64,000 bases of DNA from positions 62,001-126,000 of the forward strand of contig MPPA01000031.1 of assembly GCA_001896725.1 (NCBI GenBank). The letters run 5' to 3'. Source of the stretch: Methanococcoides sp. EBM-47. GTDB lineage: Archaea; Halobacteriota; Methanosarcinia; Methanosarcinales; Methanosarcinaceae. A program made the position numbers and the translations under genes. Every line of letters begins with the position of its first letter. Position 1 is the stretch's first letter. Below the pieces are notes generated by a model. The model saw nothing but the letters and a program-made list of their open reading frames with translations, was not told where the DNA came from and did no database searches. Shown here piece after piece: positions 20,135 through 29,381 of the stretch.

Positions 20135-20575
20135 ATGCCACTCTGTTACACTATCGGGTATGGGAATCGTACTCTTGAAGAGTTCATATCCTTGTTACAG
20201 ATCAACAAGATCACTCACCTTATAGATATAAGGCGATATCCAAATTCATGGATGGAACATTTTGATAAGGAGCTATTACAGAGAATACTTCCAAAGAACA
20301 GGATCTCTTATGTGCACTGTACCGGCGTGGGTGGTATGCGGGAGAGTGCCTACTATGAATACATGGAAACGGAAGAGTTCAATCACAGCTTTTCAAGACT
20401 TGTAGATCTCATAATGGAAGTAAACGGCACTGATGGATATCCAGTGTTAATGTGTGCAGAAAAAAGCCCGAAGAACTGTCACCGGCGTTATCTTGCACAA
20501 CATCTGGAACGATCAGGGATCAAAATTATACATCTGACCGAGCCTGGTCAGACCGACTTCTCGTCTTTCTCCTGA
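20135..20575 (+). CDS. DUF488 family protein (second type)
   Basis: This protein of about 146 residues has the classical DUF488 pattern: CYTIGYGNRTLEEF at the start, LIDIRRYPNS, VHCTGVGGMR, and the cysteine motif MCAEKSPKNCHRRYLAQ near residue 110. I start at ATG 20135 because homologues begin just before YTIGYG; the in-frame ATG at 20123 is the alternative. Neither has a ribosome binding site, but a TATA-like AAAATATATAAC at 20094-20105 fits a very short or absent leader. It follows the hemerythrin gene and may form one functional group with it. Confidence 0.87.
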   Translation: MPLCYTIGYGNRTLEEFISLLQINKITHLIDIRRYPNSWMEHFDKELLQRILPKNRISYVHCTGVGGMRESAYYEYMETEEFNHSFSRLVDLIMEVNGTDGYPVLMCAEKSPKNCHRRYLAQHLERSGIKIIHLTEPGQTDFSSFS

Positions 20576-20578
20576 TCG

Positions 20579-21436
20579 TTACATTGCCCTAAGACGAGCT
20601 ATCCTCTCTTCTGTAGCAGGGTGCGTTCTGAACAGATTGCTGAAGCTGCCTCCCTTAAGAGGATTTATGATAAACATGTGTGCTGTACTGTTGGATGCCT
20701 GCACATCTCCCCTTCTTGGGCGATAGAGGGCAGAACCATATTCCAGCTTCTCCAAAGCATTTGCAAGAGCCCAAGGTTTCTTGCAGATCCGTGCTCCTTC
20801 TTCATCAGCAGCAAATTCCCTTGATCGGGAAATAGCAAGCTGTATGATAGTAGCCGCTAGAGGGGCCACAATAGCTAATGCCAGAAAACCCAGGATACTG
20901 TTCCCTCCTTCATCATCACGCCCTCCGAAACCGCCGAATATGGCCGCCCACTGTACCCAATTGGCTATCATGGATATGGCACCGGCAATGGTAGCTGCGA
21001 TGGCACTGATTAGCGTGTCCCTGTTCTTCACATGGGCCATTTCATGGGCCAGCACGCCTTCCAGTTCCTCGGTTGTCAGAAGTTCCAGTATGCCCGTGGT
21101 GGCAGCGACAGCTGCATGCTTGGGATTCCTTCCTGTTGCAAAGGCATTAGGCATGGATGTATGCATTATATAGACCTTGGGCATAGGCATGTCTGCAAGG
21201 GTTGCAAGCTTCTTAACTATGCCATACAACTGCGGATGTTCAGAAGCAGTTACCTCCTGTGCCCTGTACATGCGCAATATTATCTTATCACTATACCAGT
21301 AGGTACCAAAGTTCATGATCATAGCGAACGAGAACGCTATGATCATCCCTAAAGACCCTCCAAAATGATTTCCGACCATGACCAGTAAACCGGTCAAAGT
21401 TGCCAATAACAAAGTTGTTTTCAGCATGTTTCCCAT
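20579..21436 (-). CDS. htpX: HtpX-type membrane zinc metalloprotease
   Basis: This 285-residue protease of family M48B degrades damaged membrane proteins. Two N-terminal membrane helices (about residues 5-25 and 28-48) precede the zinc motif HEMAH (131-135), and the third ligand is probably Glu207 in [11 protein letters not shown]. Two further hydrophobic segments at about 143-170 and 180-200 lie between them. The C-terminal [14 protein letters not shown] is typical. It converges on the DUF488 gene with 3 bases between stops. It is most likely transcribed alone. Confidence 0.95.
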   Translation of the reverse strand: MGNMLKTTLLLATLTGLLVMVGNHFGGSLGMIIAFSFAMIMNFGTYWYSDKIILRMYRAQEVTASEHPQLYGIVKKLATLADMPMPKVYIMHTSMPNAFATGRNPKHAAVAATTGILELLTTEELEGVLAHEMAHVKNRDTLISAIAATIAGAISMIANWVQWAAIFGGFGGRDDEGGNSILGFLALAIVAPLAATIIQLAISRSREFAADEEGARICKKPWALANALEKLEYGSALYRPRRGDVQASNSTAHMFIINPLKGGSFSNLFRTHPATEERIARLRAM

Positions 21437-21564
21437 GTTATATTTACCTCAACAGACCTCATTAGATGAGCTCTCCCAGGTCTTCACGTAGCTTATGTAT
21501 GTTCGTCTATAAATAGATTAGCTTAATTGCTAAATATAAAAATTAAATGAAAAAAATAAAGCTA

Positions 21565-21834
21565 TTAGATCTCTTCAATAGTAATGTTTCCCTCTTTTTC
21601 CATCTCAAGAATAAGAGTTTCCAACTCTTTCATTTCCTGTTCCATGTCCTGTATCTCAGCATCAGTTATGCTAACATTACCTTCAATAAGAATTGCATCA
21701 ACTGCTGCTGTGTCATTCTCAAGGGATACCAATGATGATGTAAGTTCAGAGCCACTATCCTTTTTATCTGTACACCCTGAAATTGTAAGGGCGCAAACAA
21801 ATATGAGCATAGCACAAATATGAGCATATTTCAT
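21565..21834 (-). CDS. small lipoprotein, unknown function
   Basis: This 89-residue protein has a lipoprotein signal peptide with lipobox TISGC (Cys21). The mature part is short, acidic and partly coiled-coil (DMEQEMKELETLILEMEKE). A strong GGAGGAG lies in the last codons of the upstream gene (21838-23127), so the pair is translationally coupled and likely works together at the cell surface. No family recognised. Confidence 0.75.
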   Translation of the reverse strand: MKYAHICAMLIFVCALTISGCTDKKDSGSELTSSLVSLENDTAAVDAILIEGNVSITDAEIQDMEQEMKELETLILEMEKEGNITIEEI

Positions 21835-21837
21835 CCA

Positions 21838-23127
21838 TTACTCCTCCAGTGCGCTGTTTTCTTCAAAATCACTCCCAAATTGGGAAACCCAATGTTTACT
21901 TTCTTCATCAGTACCTGCCATATATGTGCCTTTTCCTGAAAGTACGGCATTTCCGGTTCCTTCGACCTTCAGATCAAGTTCCTTACCTTCCACCATAACC
22001 GTAATCCTGCTACCAGAAATGTTCACTTTGGCTGTAAGATCAAAGTATACCAATGCTCTCTTTTGCTCAGGTGCATGGGCATTATCCAGTTCCAGGAATA
22101 TCTCAGAACCATTGCCAATGATCTTTATTTTTGCATCACCTGCATGGTCCTTTATAACAAGCTGTGCATTATCTATTGTCATCTCTGCAACCATATCTCC
22201 TGAAAGTACAACAGTACCATTGCCTTTAGCCACAAGTGTGCTATCACCATTAAGGGAAACTACCCCCTGTCTGTAGGTTTTAAGTACCTGGGATATTCTG
22301 ACAAGCACAGAATTTGCATCTTTCAGCTCCTCAGCTGCAGCGGTCCAATATTCACGTGATATGTTATCTCCGTTCTGATATGTCTCTCTTGCACGTTCCC
22401 TGTTCTGCTTGGCTTGTCCTATGAGGTTGATGTACTCTTGAAGCAGCTCTTCAAGTTCCACGGTATCCTCACCCTGTTGATGGAGCGTTTCTATCTCCTT
22501 AGAAAGACGTTCTGAGAGAGACACAGATTTATTCAGATATATGCCTATCTTCTCATCTACAAAAATTGTCCTTGTCTTATAAGCATCCTTTACTACATCT
22601 CTCCATATATCGCGTATATTCCTGGCAGATCTTACAAGCTCCTTGGTTGTAGTGGCATTCTCAACTTTGTCCTTTTCAGCATCAAGTTCAGATATATATC
22701 CATCGATTTCAGAGATGACCACATCAGCATCTTCTCTCTGTGATCTATCCACTTTCTCTTTCAGTTCTTCTAAATTAGATATTGCATAATCAATGGTTTC
22801 AAGCAAGTATTCTTTTCTGGCGTCAAATAATTCCTTTGAGAAAGCATTGATCTTGCCGCTTTTCATATTAGCATTTGCTTGCTGTAATCTTTCTTTTGCA
22901 GCAAAGTAGCTATCTTTGTCCCCACGCAGCTTTACAATAGCTTCCTTTTTGCCTTTTTCATCGCTATCGCTTACAGATACACGGTCCTGCTCCTTACCCT
23001 GGCCCTTTGCCCCATCATGTTCTCCCTTTATGACGTTGTCATTGTCTTCTCCGGAGACTACAAAGACACCTGTTAAGATAACGCTCATTATCATCAGTAC
23101 AATAATAACATAAGTAAATAATTTCAT
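21838..23127 (-). CDS. exported coiled-coil protein with a C-terminal beta-repeat region
   Basis: This 429-residue protein has an N-terminal signal or anchor helix (MKLFTYVIIVLMIMSVILTGVF) and then a low-complexity charged stretch. A long helical, coiled-coil-prone region covers about residues 60-285. The C-terminal part is beta-rich, with related short units such as GNGTVVLSG (about 313) and GTGNAVLSGKG (about 400). The layout suggests a cell-surface stalk with a small beta-solenoid head. The downstream lipoprotein gene is translationally coupled. I do not recognise a named family. Confidence 0.75.
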   Translation of the reverse strand: MKLFTYVIIVLMIMSVILTGVFVVSGEDNDNVIKGEHDGAKGQGKEQDRVSVSDSDEKGKKEAIVKLRGDKDSYFAAKERLQQANANMKSGKINAFSKELFDARKEYLLETIDYAISNLEELKEKVDRSQREDADVVISEIDGYISELDAEKDKVENATTTKELVRSARNIRDIWRDVVKDAYKTRTIFVDEKIGIYLNKSVSLSERLSKEIETLHQQGEDTVELEELLQEYINLIGQAKQNRERARETYQNGDNISREYWTAAAEELKDANSVLVRISQVLKTYRQGVVSLNGDSTLVAKGNGTVVLSGDMVAEMTIDNAQLVIKDHAGDAKIKIIGNGSEIFLELDNAHAPEQKRALVYFDLTAKVNISGSRITVMVEGKELDLKVEGTGNAVLSGKGTYMAGTDEESKHWVSQFGSDFEENSALEE

Positions 23128-23283
23128 AGTCTTCGTTTTTATCTCCCCTTATCCCCTTATAGATGTATTTATTGATGACCGCTTTTAATGATTTGGTTTT
23201 TCTGTAAAAATCTACTTATCTATTTATATAGAGATCCCTACAAAACCAACAAAATTATTTTTCAAATATATTTTCAAATATAA

Positions 23284-23538
23284 TTATAATTTATGGTCCA
23301 CTGTTGCAACATTCCCATAGTTGTGTTCATGCTTGTAGGCTTTTGGTTCATATGCACCGGTGTTCATACATTCTTTATCGCATACCCTATAACAGTAGCG
23401 GTCACCAGTGCAACTCTCTTTATCCATCATTTTTTGTCCATTTCCTCCCTCTCCTGCTTTTGCAGATACTGCTCCGATCACCAAACTTACGATCAGGAGC
23501 GCAAAGAAAGCATATACAACATATCTTATACTTTTCAT
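23284..23538 (-). CDS. small secreted cysteine-containing protein
   Basis: This 84-residue protein starts at the ATG at 23538 (MKSIRYVVYAFFALLIV), where a GTGATTT sequence just upstream can act as a ribosome binding site. A signal peptide probably ends at AVSA (about residue 26). The mature part has four cysteines in CTGDRYCYRVCDKEC, followed by a His/Tyr-rich tail. The spacing suggests disulfides or metal binding. No family recognised. Confidence 0.6.
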   Translation of the reverse strand: MKSIRYVVYAFFALLIVSLVIGAVSAKAGEGGNGQKMMDKESCTGDRYCYRVCDKECMNTGAYEPKAYKHEHNYGNVATVDHKL

Positions 23539-23776
23539 ACAAATCACTTCTTTATTTTTGGCCCGGATATTTTTCGTTTGGTCCTATATTGACAGATTCA
23601 AATAAATACATACTTTACTTTAATGCTTCTTTCCTTTGATATGAAAAATATTCTAAGGACCAATCTGCTTTATTTTACTTGACGAAACTTCATAAAGGCA
23701 AAGCTAGCAGGCAATGGAAAAGATTTACATATCATGCGGTTAATATAAAAATGTGCTTTCCAAAAAGAACAGAACT

Positions 23777-24562
23777 ATGTATTTACAATTATGGACTTGT
23801 ATGGTTTTATGTCTTTTTATTTTTCCAGTTACCGGAGCTGCAGATGTGGCTACCGTACATGGCGCAGTATACGACTGGGAGACATTTAAACTGCTGGAGA
23901 ATACAATTGTTGAAGTGAACTCCACGCCTCCACAGTCACAGTTAGCTAAATATGGTCTCTACTCCTTTGATCTGCCTATAGGCATCTACCTACTCAAAGC
24001 AAGTTATTATAAGAACGGGGAACTGGTATCATACAGAGAAGAAACGCTCAACATTACAGATAATGGAGACTATCTGCTAGATATATTGCTTTTGCCAGCT
24101 TATCCCAAGGGCAATTTGAACCAAAGCGACCTTCCAGAGATCCCGACACTGATAAAAGAAGAGGACCTTATCCAGGATGAAAATTATAAAAGCACTATTT
24201 TTTTAATCGTGTCAGGCTCATTGCTCATTGCAGGTGCAATTGTATTTTTAATACTGAAAAAGAAACAAAGTTCCCATAGCGCACATCTGGAAACCAGTTT
24301 ATATGTAACTGACCACTCAGGTCCAGAGAATGCAATCGATGATGAAGTATCACTGCCTCAGGACCTTCAGCAGGTAATCGATATAATAAAGGCTGATGGT
24401 GGAAAGATCACTCAAAGAGACCTTCGCAGGAAATTGAGCTATTCAGAGGCAAAAGTGAGTCTTATGGTCTCAGATCTTGAGAACAGGGGTATCATCGAGA
24501 AAATTAAAAAGGGCAGAGGGAACATCATAGTGCTTAAACAAAGGAATCACCAAAATATATAA
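23777..24562 (+). CDS. membrane-anchored winged-helix transcriptional regulator with an extracellular beta domain
   Basis: This protein of about 261 residues has a signal peptide (WTCMVLCLFIFPVTGAA), an exported Ig-like or carboxypeptidase-regulatory-like domain (ATVHGAVYDWETFKLLENTIV), a membrane helix (TIFLIVSGSLLIAGAIVFLI) and a C-terminal cytoplasmic winged helix (GGKITQRDLRRKLSYSEAK, then a recognition helix in VSLMVSDLENRGII). It looks like a one-component sensor that couples an outside signal to DNA binding. ATG 23777 lies about 31 bases after TAATATAAAA and has no ribosome binding site, which suggests a leaderless mRNA. A GTG at 23753 is the rejected alternative. Confidence 0.82.
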   Translation: MYLQLWTCMVLCLFIFPVTGAADVATVHGAVYDWETFKLLENTIVEVNSTPPQSQLAKYGLYSFDLPIGIYLLKASYYKNGELVSYREETLNITDNGDYLLDILLLPAYPKGNLNQSDLPEIPTLIKEEDLIQDENYKSTIFLIVSGSLLIAGAIVFLILKKKQSSHSAHLETSLYVTDHSGPENAIDDEVSLPQDLQQVIDIIKADGGKITQRDLRRKLSYSEAKVSLMVSDLENRGIIEKIKKGRGNIIVLKQRNHQNI

Positions 24563-24625
24563 TAGTGTTCAGTGCCTATGCTTTCCAATGTACACATCAT
24601 CATTTCAAATACAACGAGGCGGCAC

Positions 24626-25132
24626 ATGCGAGTTTCTATGGACATAGAATTAAAGGATGCTCCTGGACAACTGGTGTATGCATTAAAACCAATATCTGAG
24701 TTCAAGGGTAACCTTGTCTCTGTGGTGCATCATCATGAGAAAAGGACTCCTCGTGGCACTATTCCTGTACAAGTGGTATTCGAGACCGAGTCATTGAGCA
24801 TATCTACTCTTATAAAGAAACTGGAAGAGCTTGGTGTGGGGGTCATCCGGGTCAACGAGGAAAAATATCTCGAAAGAGGGACTGTTGTGCTTATAGGTCA
24901 TATAGTGCACACGGACCTGGAAGACACGATCGATACCATTGATAAAACTGGATATGCAGAAGTAGTTGAGCTGCACCTTTCTATGCCCAGCATAAATAAA
25001 TCATCATCTGCATCTTTCAAACTTGATGCAGTGGGAAAGAAGGAATTGAGGGATGCCATATCATTGCTCAGGTCAATCGCTAATAAAAAGGACCTTGTGT
25101 TGATAGAGCCCATTGAAAGCGAGATCCTGTGA
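24626..25132 (+). CDS. ACT-domain amino-acid-binding regulatory protein
   Basis: This 168-residue protein starts with an ACT domain: MRVSMDIELKDAPGQLVYAL, then GNLVSVVHHHEKRTPRGTIP. A second regulatory half follows. The start at ATG 24626 is supported by GAGGCGG a few bases upstream and by the typical family N-terminus; the frame itself is open from 24572. It lies 9 bases before homoserine dehydrogenase. It probably senses threonine, methionine or another product and tunes that pathway, an inference from context. Confidence 0.85.
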   Translation: MRVSMDIELKDAPGQLVYALKPISEFKGNLVSVVHHHEKRTPRGTIPVQVVFETESLSISTLIKKLEELGVGVIRVNEEKYLERGTVVLIGHIVHTDLEDTIDTIDKTGYAEVVELHLSMPSINKSSSASFKLDAVGKKELRDAISLLRSIANKKDLVLIEPIESEIL

Positions 25133-25141
25133 GGTTATGAT

Positions 25142-26137
25142 ATGAAAAGAATAAAGGCATCTATCATTGGTTTCGGTTCAGTTGGCCAGGGAGTGGCAAG
25201 AGTGTTGCTCTGTAAGAAAGAGGAACTCAGTTCCATGGGTCTTGACATCACGGTTGTAGCTGTTGTAGATTCCAAGGCCGCCGTAATTGACCAGGAAGGT
25301 GTGGACCTTGCCATGGTCCTTGAGCGTAAGGGATCAGAAGGTATCGTAGGTGATGAACGCATTACAGGCCATGATGTTATCCGTAATATAGAACATGATC
25401 TGGTCATAGAGACAACTCCTACTAATATCGATACAGGTGGTGTGGGGCTGAAAAACATGCTTACTGCCTTCAGTAAAAAAAGGCATGTGGTAACATCCAA
25501 TAAAGGACCACTTGCTTTAAAGTACAGGGAGCTGGCAGCACTGGCAGAAAGATCAGGTTGTGCCTTCAGGTTCGAGGCCACCGTGGGTGGTGCAATGCCC
25601 CTGCTCAGTCTTATAAGAGATACTCTGACAGGTAACGACATAATCAGCATAGAAGGCATATTCAATGGTACCTGCAACTATATTCTTACTCGTATGATGG
25701 AAGAACATGCAACCTACGAGCTCATGCTTGCAGAAGCCCAGGAGCTGGGTATAGCTGAAAAGGACCCTACCTATGATGTAGAAGGTATAGATGCAGCATG
25801 CAAGCTTGTGATCCTTGCAAATGCCATTTTTGGCATGAACGCCACATACAAGGATGTGCATGTTACAGGCATCTCCCGCATTACTCCCGAAGCCCTGATG
25901 CTGGCTGAAGCTGATAATTATGTAATAAAGTTAATTGGAGAGGTCAGCAAGAACAGGATCCAAGTAGCTCCACGGCTAGTGCCTATAGACCATCCGCTGG
26001 CTGTTGGGGGAACTCTGAATGTAGCTTCCCTGCAAACCGATCTTGCCGGACCTGTTGTAGTTGTTGGCAGAGGTGCAGGGTCCATCGAGACAGCAAGCGC
26101 CATTCTGAGCGATATCATTTCCATATATAAGGATTAA
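25142..26137 (+). CDS. hom: homoserine dehydrogenase
   Basis: This 331-residue enzyme reduces aspartate semialdehyde to homoserine for threonine and methionine synthesis. The dinucleotide site GFGSVGQG is at residues 10-17. TSNKGPLA (near 119) and FNGTCNYIL (near 180), plus [15 protein letters not shown] (near 212), are catalytic and substrate-binding signatures. It has no ACT domain of its own; a separate ACT protein is encoded 9 bases upstream. Length fits the short archaeal form. Confidence 0.95.
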   Translation: MKRIKASIIGFGSVGQGVARVLLCKKEELSSMGLDITVVAVVDSKAAVIDQEGVDLAMVLERKGSEGIVGDERITGHDVIRNIEHDLVIETTPTNIDTGGVGLKNMLTAFSKKRHVVTSNKGPLALKYRELAALAERSGCAFRFEATVGGAMPLLSLIRDTLTGNDIISIEGIFNGTCNYILTRMMEEHATYELMLAEAQELGIAEKDPTYDVEGIDAACKLVILANAIFGMNATYKDVHVTGISRITPEALMLAEADNYVIKLIGEVSKNRIQVAPRLVPIDHPLAVGGTLNVASLQTDLAGPVVVVGRGAGSIETASAILSDIISIYKD

Positions 26138-26151
26138 GCAAGCTGATCGCA

Positions 26152-27837
26152 ATGACAAGCTTCAGGGAATTCTGCAGGATATGTAAGATCATAGAAGAGA
26201 CAACCGGATCTCTGGATATGACAGGCTTTGTCTCGGAGCTGTTCTCTCTTGTGACCAGTGAAGAGTTGCCGATAGTTACTCATTTTGTCATGGGTGAGAT
26301 ATTCCCTGCATGGAGCGATGAAGAAGTAGGCCTGGGACCTGGCCTACTTCTCAATGCGCTTTCAAGGTCCTCAGGCCTGCCGCTCAAGGAAATAGAGAAG
26401 ATAGTACGGGAAACAGGAGATGTCGGTAAGACAGCTGTGAAAGCTCTGGGGAAAGCATCCAAGGAACAGGTCACATTTTCTTCTTTTTTAGACTCCTCTG
26501 TGGAACTGAGCATCATAGAGGTCTTTGAAAGGTTCAGGAATATAGCTCATGCAACAGGTAAAGGGTCCCAAACATCTAGGATCAAGCATCTGCAATATCT
26601 TTTTAGCTCGGCATCCGCTGAAGAGGTTGGCTATATTGCCAGGCTTGCCATAGAGGATATGAGGATAGGTGTGGGGGAAGGCATTGTCAGAGATGCTATA
26701 GCCAAGGCTTTTAATGTGCCGGTGGCATCTGTCGAAAGAGGCTACATGCTCACCAATGATATGGGACTTGTGGCGGTCACCGCAAAGGAGGGAGGAAATG
26801 AAGCTCTTTCGGACCTTGGATTGCAAATAGGCAGACCAATAAAACTAATGCTTGCTCAGGTAACACCTGATATCGAAACAGCCATCAAGGATTTGGGTGT
26901 TGTTGCAGCAGAATGGAAATTCGATGGTGCAAGGGTACAGATACATAAAAAAAATGATGATATCTCTCTCTATTCCCGCCGTCTTGAGAACATCACTGGT
27001 TCACTTCCTGACATCGTGTCTGCTGTTAAGAAGGCCATTAAAGCTGATTCTGCAATACTTGATGGTGAGGTGGTTGCAATCGGTGAAGATGGAAGACCGA
27101 GACCATTCCAGGAGATCCTTAAACGTTTCAGACGTAAATACAATGTACAGGATAAAGTACGTCATATTCCACTCACCCTTAACCTTTTTGATATCATGTA
27201 CCTCAATGATGAGAGCCTGATAGAACTTCCGCTACAAGAGCGACGAAAGTTTCTGGTTGCTTCTATAGAGAACAATGATCTTGTACGTGTGGATGAACAG
27301 CTGATCACATCAGACTCCTTGCAGATAAATAATATGTATGAACAAGCACTACAGGCAGGTCATGAAGGGATCATGATAAAGAACCCCGGATCGCCATACT
27401 CACCAGGCAAACGAGGAAAGAACTGGCTTAAGAAGAAACCAATCATGGAAACCCTGGACCTTGTGGTAATAGGAGCTGAATGGGGTTATGGCAGAAGGAC
27501 AAGTTTCCTTGGTTCTTATGCATTGGCTTGCTATGATCCTGAAACAGGCAGATTTCTTTCTGTAGGTAAAGTAGCTACCGGAATATCAGATGAGCAACTG
27601 GCAGAACTTACAGAACTTTTCAGGGAACATATTATCTCTGAATCAGGGATCAGCGTTGAGATCAGACCACATATATTGTTTGAAGTGGCTTTTGAGGAGA
27701 TACAGAAGAGCATAAACTATGGATCAGGATATGCATTACGTTTTCCCCGGCTTGTACGTATAAGGGATGATAAATCATTGGAAGAGGTCGACACACTGGA
27801 GCGTCTTGAGGATATGTACAGGACCCAGCGTAAATAA
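26152..27837 (+). CDS. lig: ATP-dependent DNA ligase
   Basis: This 561-residue enzyme seals nicks in DNA during replication and repair. The N-terminal DNA-binding domain covers about residues 1-225. The adenylation motif is EWKFDGARVQIH, with the nucleophilic lysine at 256. Later nucleotidyltransferase motifs include SRRLENITGS, ILDGEVVAIG, HEGIMIKNP and WLKKKP; the OB domain follows. Length matches archaeal ligase I. It lies 14 bases after hom and may share its transcript. Confidence 0.96.
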   Translation: MTSFREFCRICKIIEETTGSLDMTGFVSELFSLVTSEELPIVTHFVMGEIFPAWSDEEVGLGPGLLLNALSRSSGLPLKEIEKIVRETGDVGKTAVKALGKASKEQVTFSSFLDSSVELSIIEVFERFRNIAHATGKGSQTSRIKHLQYLFSSASAEEVGYIARLAIEDMRIGVGEGIVRDAIAKAFNVPVASVERGYMLTNDMGLVAVTAKEGGNEALSDLGLQIGRPIKLMLAQVTPDIETAIKDLGVVAAEWKFDGARVQIHKKNDDISLYSRRLENITGSLPDIVSAVKKAIKADSAILDGEVVAIGEDGRPRPFQEILKRFRRKYNVQDKVRHIPLTLNLFDIMYLNDESLIELPLQERRKFLVASIENNDLVRVDEQLITSDSLQINNMYEQALQAGHEGIMIKNPGSPYSPGKRGKNWLKKKPIMETLDLVVIGAEWGYGRRTSFLGSYALACYDPETGRFLSVGKVATGISDEQLAELTELFREHIISESGISVEIRPHILFEVAFEEIQKSINYGSGYALRFPRLVRIRDDKSLEEVDTLERLEDMYRTQRK

Positions 27838-27912
27838 AGAGTTCCTAAGGTCGATCATATCTTTTCCTCTTTCAAAAAGTATTATACCTATTAGGCCATA
27901 ACTCGCCACCAT

Positions 27913-28272
27913 ATGAAAAATAAGTTGCTTGTAATTCCATTGCTGACAATTGTTCTAATACTTTCAGGCTGTACGGATGAAGAGATAGTACACCATACTG
28001 AAAACAATATATCTGCTGAAAATATAAAATATATAGAGGTCTATATTGATGATTATGCCTTTCATCCCCAATCACTGACCATTTCCAGGGGAGATACAGT
28101 AAGGTGGACTAATAACGATTCTGTGGCATATATTGTTAAAAGCAGTTCGTTTCAGTCTCCCACGCTGACCAAGGGTATGACCTTTACCTACACTTTCAAT
28201 GAAAGGAGAACATACAATTACTATCTTGCTACACACCCATATACAAGAAGTGGGACAATAGTGGTGGAATAA
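27913..28272 (+). CDS. cupredoxin-fold lipoprotein that lacks most copper ligands
   Basis: This 119-residue protein has a lipobox LSGC (Cys20) and then one cupredoxin domain (DYAFHPQSLTISRGDTVRWT ... SGTIVVE). In copper-binding relatives the motif near the C-terminus reads YYC..HP..xM; here it is YYLATHPYTRSG, so the cysteine and methionine ligands are gone. The first histidine ligand position is AYIV. Only one histidine is kept. Type 1 copper binding is therefore unlikely. ATG 27913 is about 30 bases after the TATA-like AGTATTATACC and has no ribosome binding site, so it may be leaderless. Confidence 0.85.
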   Translation: MKNKLLVIPLLTIVLILSGCTDEEIVHHTENNISAENIKYIEVYIDDYAFHPQSLTISRGDTVRWTNNDSVAYIVKSSSFQSPTLTKGMTFTYTFNERRTYNYYLATHPYTRSGTIVVE

Positions 28273-28274
28273 GA

Positions 28275-29309
28275 CTATAGAAGCACATCCTCAAGACCAG
28301 AAGAGAGCACTATTTCTATAGTTTTTTCTATTTCCTGTACTGTAAGACGCCTGTTCATTTCAGGATATTTGTAAGCAATATAGTGTGGAGTATACTGGAA
28401 CATCGGATTGAAACGGACATGAGGGATATGTTCTTCTATCCACTTCACTACAGGCTGTGTACAGCAGTCCACATGTCCTGGTAAGACCAGATGGCGCAGA
28501 AGTATCTCGGCATCTACGTATGCTCGGGCAAGGTTTTCAGTAACAATTTTGCTATAATTGTTAACTTTTGAATATTTTTCTGCACACTCATCGTTACCGT
28601 ATCTGAGATCTGCAAGATACACATCCACAACGCCTTCGAGCAGTTCTCCCATTTCCTTTGAATGGTACATGTTAGAGTTCCAGATCACGGGCACATTAAC
28701 TGACAAGTTACTGATAGTTCTTAATATCACATGTGGATGCGGAGTAGGAGTGACGAAATTTATATTCCTTGATCCCTGCATACGACGCTTTTCTATCAAT
28801 TTAGCAAGTTCTATAGGATCAGCGATCTTACCTGTTTCAGGATGAGTAGCTATATCCCAATTCTGGCAATAGATGCATGAAAAAACACAACCTGTAAAGA
28901 ATATTGTGTGTGAAGGCACAAGTTCGGGTTCTTCTCCTGTGTGTAGGAACTCAGATGCATATCCTGAAACTGCCCCTACCCTGCAGTGCCCTTTTTGGTT
29001 CTCCTTTCTGTTAACACCACATCTGCGTTCGCAGAAGTGACAATCTTCCAGCATCTTTTTTACGATTGCAACTTTCAGGTCGAGAAGAGAAGACCTTGGC
29101 ATACTGAGACAAGGGTCATATCCATTAGCATCGATCGATGCCAGCAGCTTTCTATAATCCTGCATCTTTACTTGATGTATGCCCCATAGCTCCTCCAGAG
29201 AAGCTGTTTTTTCAAAGGACACGGGAACTAAACGGCATATATTGTATCTTGGAGGTAATTCATTCTTTTCTACTTGCTGATACCTGCGCAGGAAAACAGG
29301 TCCTTTCAT
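28275..29309 (-). CDS. radical SAM protein, PflX-like (pyruvate formate-lyase activating enzyme homologue)
   Basis: This 344-residue protein has the radical SAM motif CVFSCIYC at residues 141-148. An upstream cysteine set, CHFCERRC...HC at 90-109, is typical of the PflX/AmmeMemoRadiSam-like group. I start at ATG 29309 (MKGPVFLRRY); the frame stays open further but would run into the promoter and start of the divergent transporter. The role of PflX-like proteins is unknown, and no glycyl-radical enzyme is adjacent. It converges on the cupredoxin-like gene with 2 bases between stops. Confidence 0.85.
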   Translation of the reverse strand: MKGPVFLRRYQQVEKNELPPRYNICRLVPVSFEKTASLEELWGIHQVKMQDYRKLLASIDANGYDPCLSMPRSSLLDLKVAIVKKMLEDCHFCERRCGVNRKENQKGHCRVGAVSGYASEFLHTGEEPELVPSHTIFFTGCVFSCIYCQNWDIATHPETGKIADPIELAKLIEKRRMQGSRNINFVTPTPHPHVILRTISNLSVNVPVIWNSNMYHSKEMGELLEGVVDVYLADLRYGNDECAEKYSKVNNYSKIVTENLARAYVDAEILLRHLVLPGHVDCCTQPVVKWIEEHIPHVRFNPMFQYTPHYIAYKYPEMNRRLTVQEIEKTIEIVLSSGLEDVLL

Positions 29310-29381
29310 ATAGTTCACTTGTGCGGTAAGAGTTGAATAACTTGTGGTCCTATATGATATGGATCTCAGGTGGAGATAACA

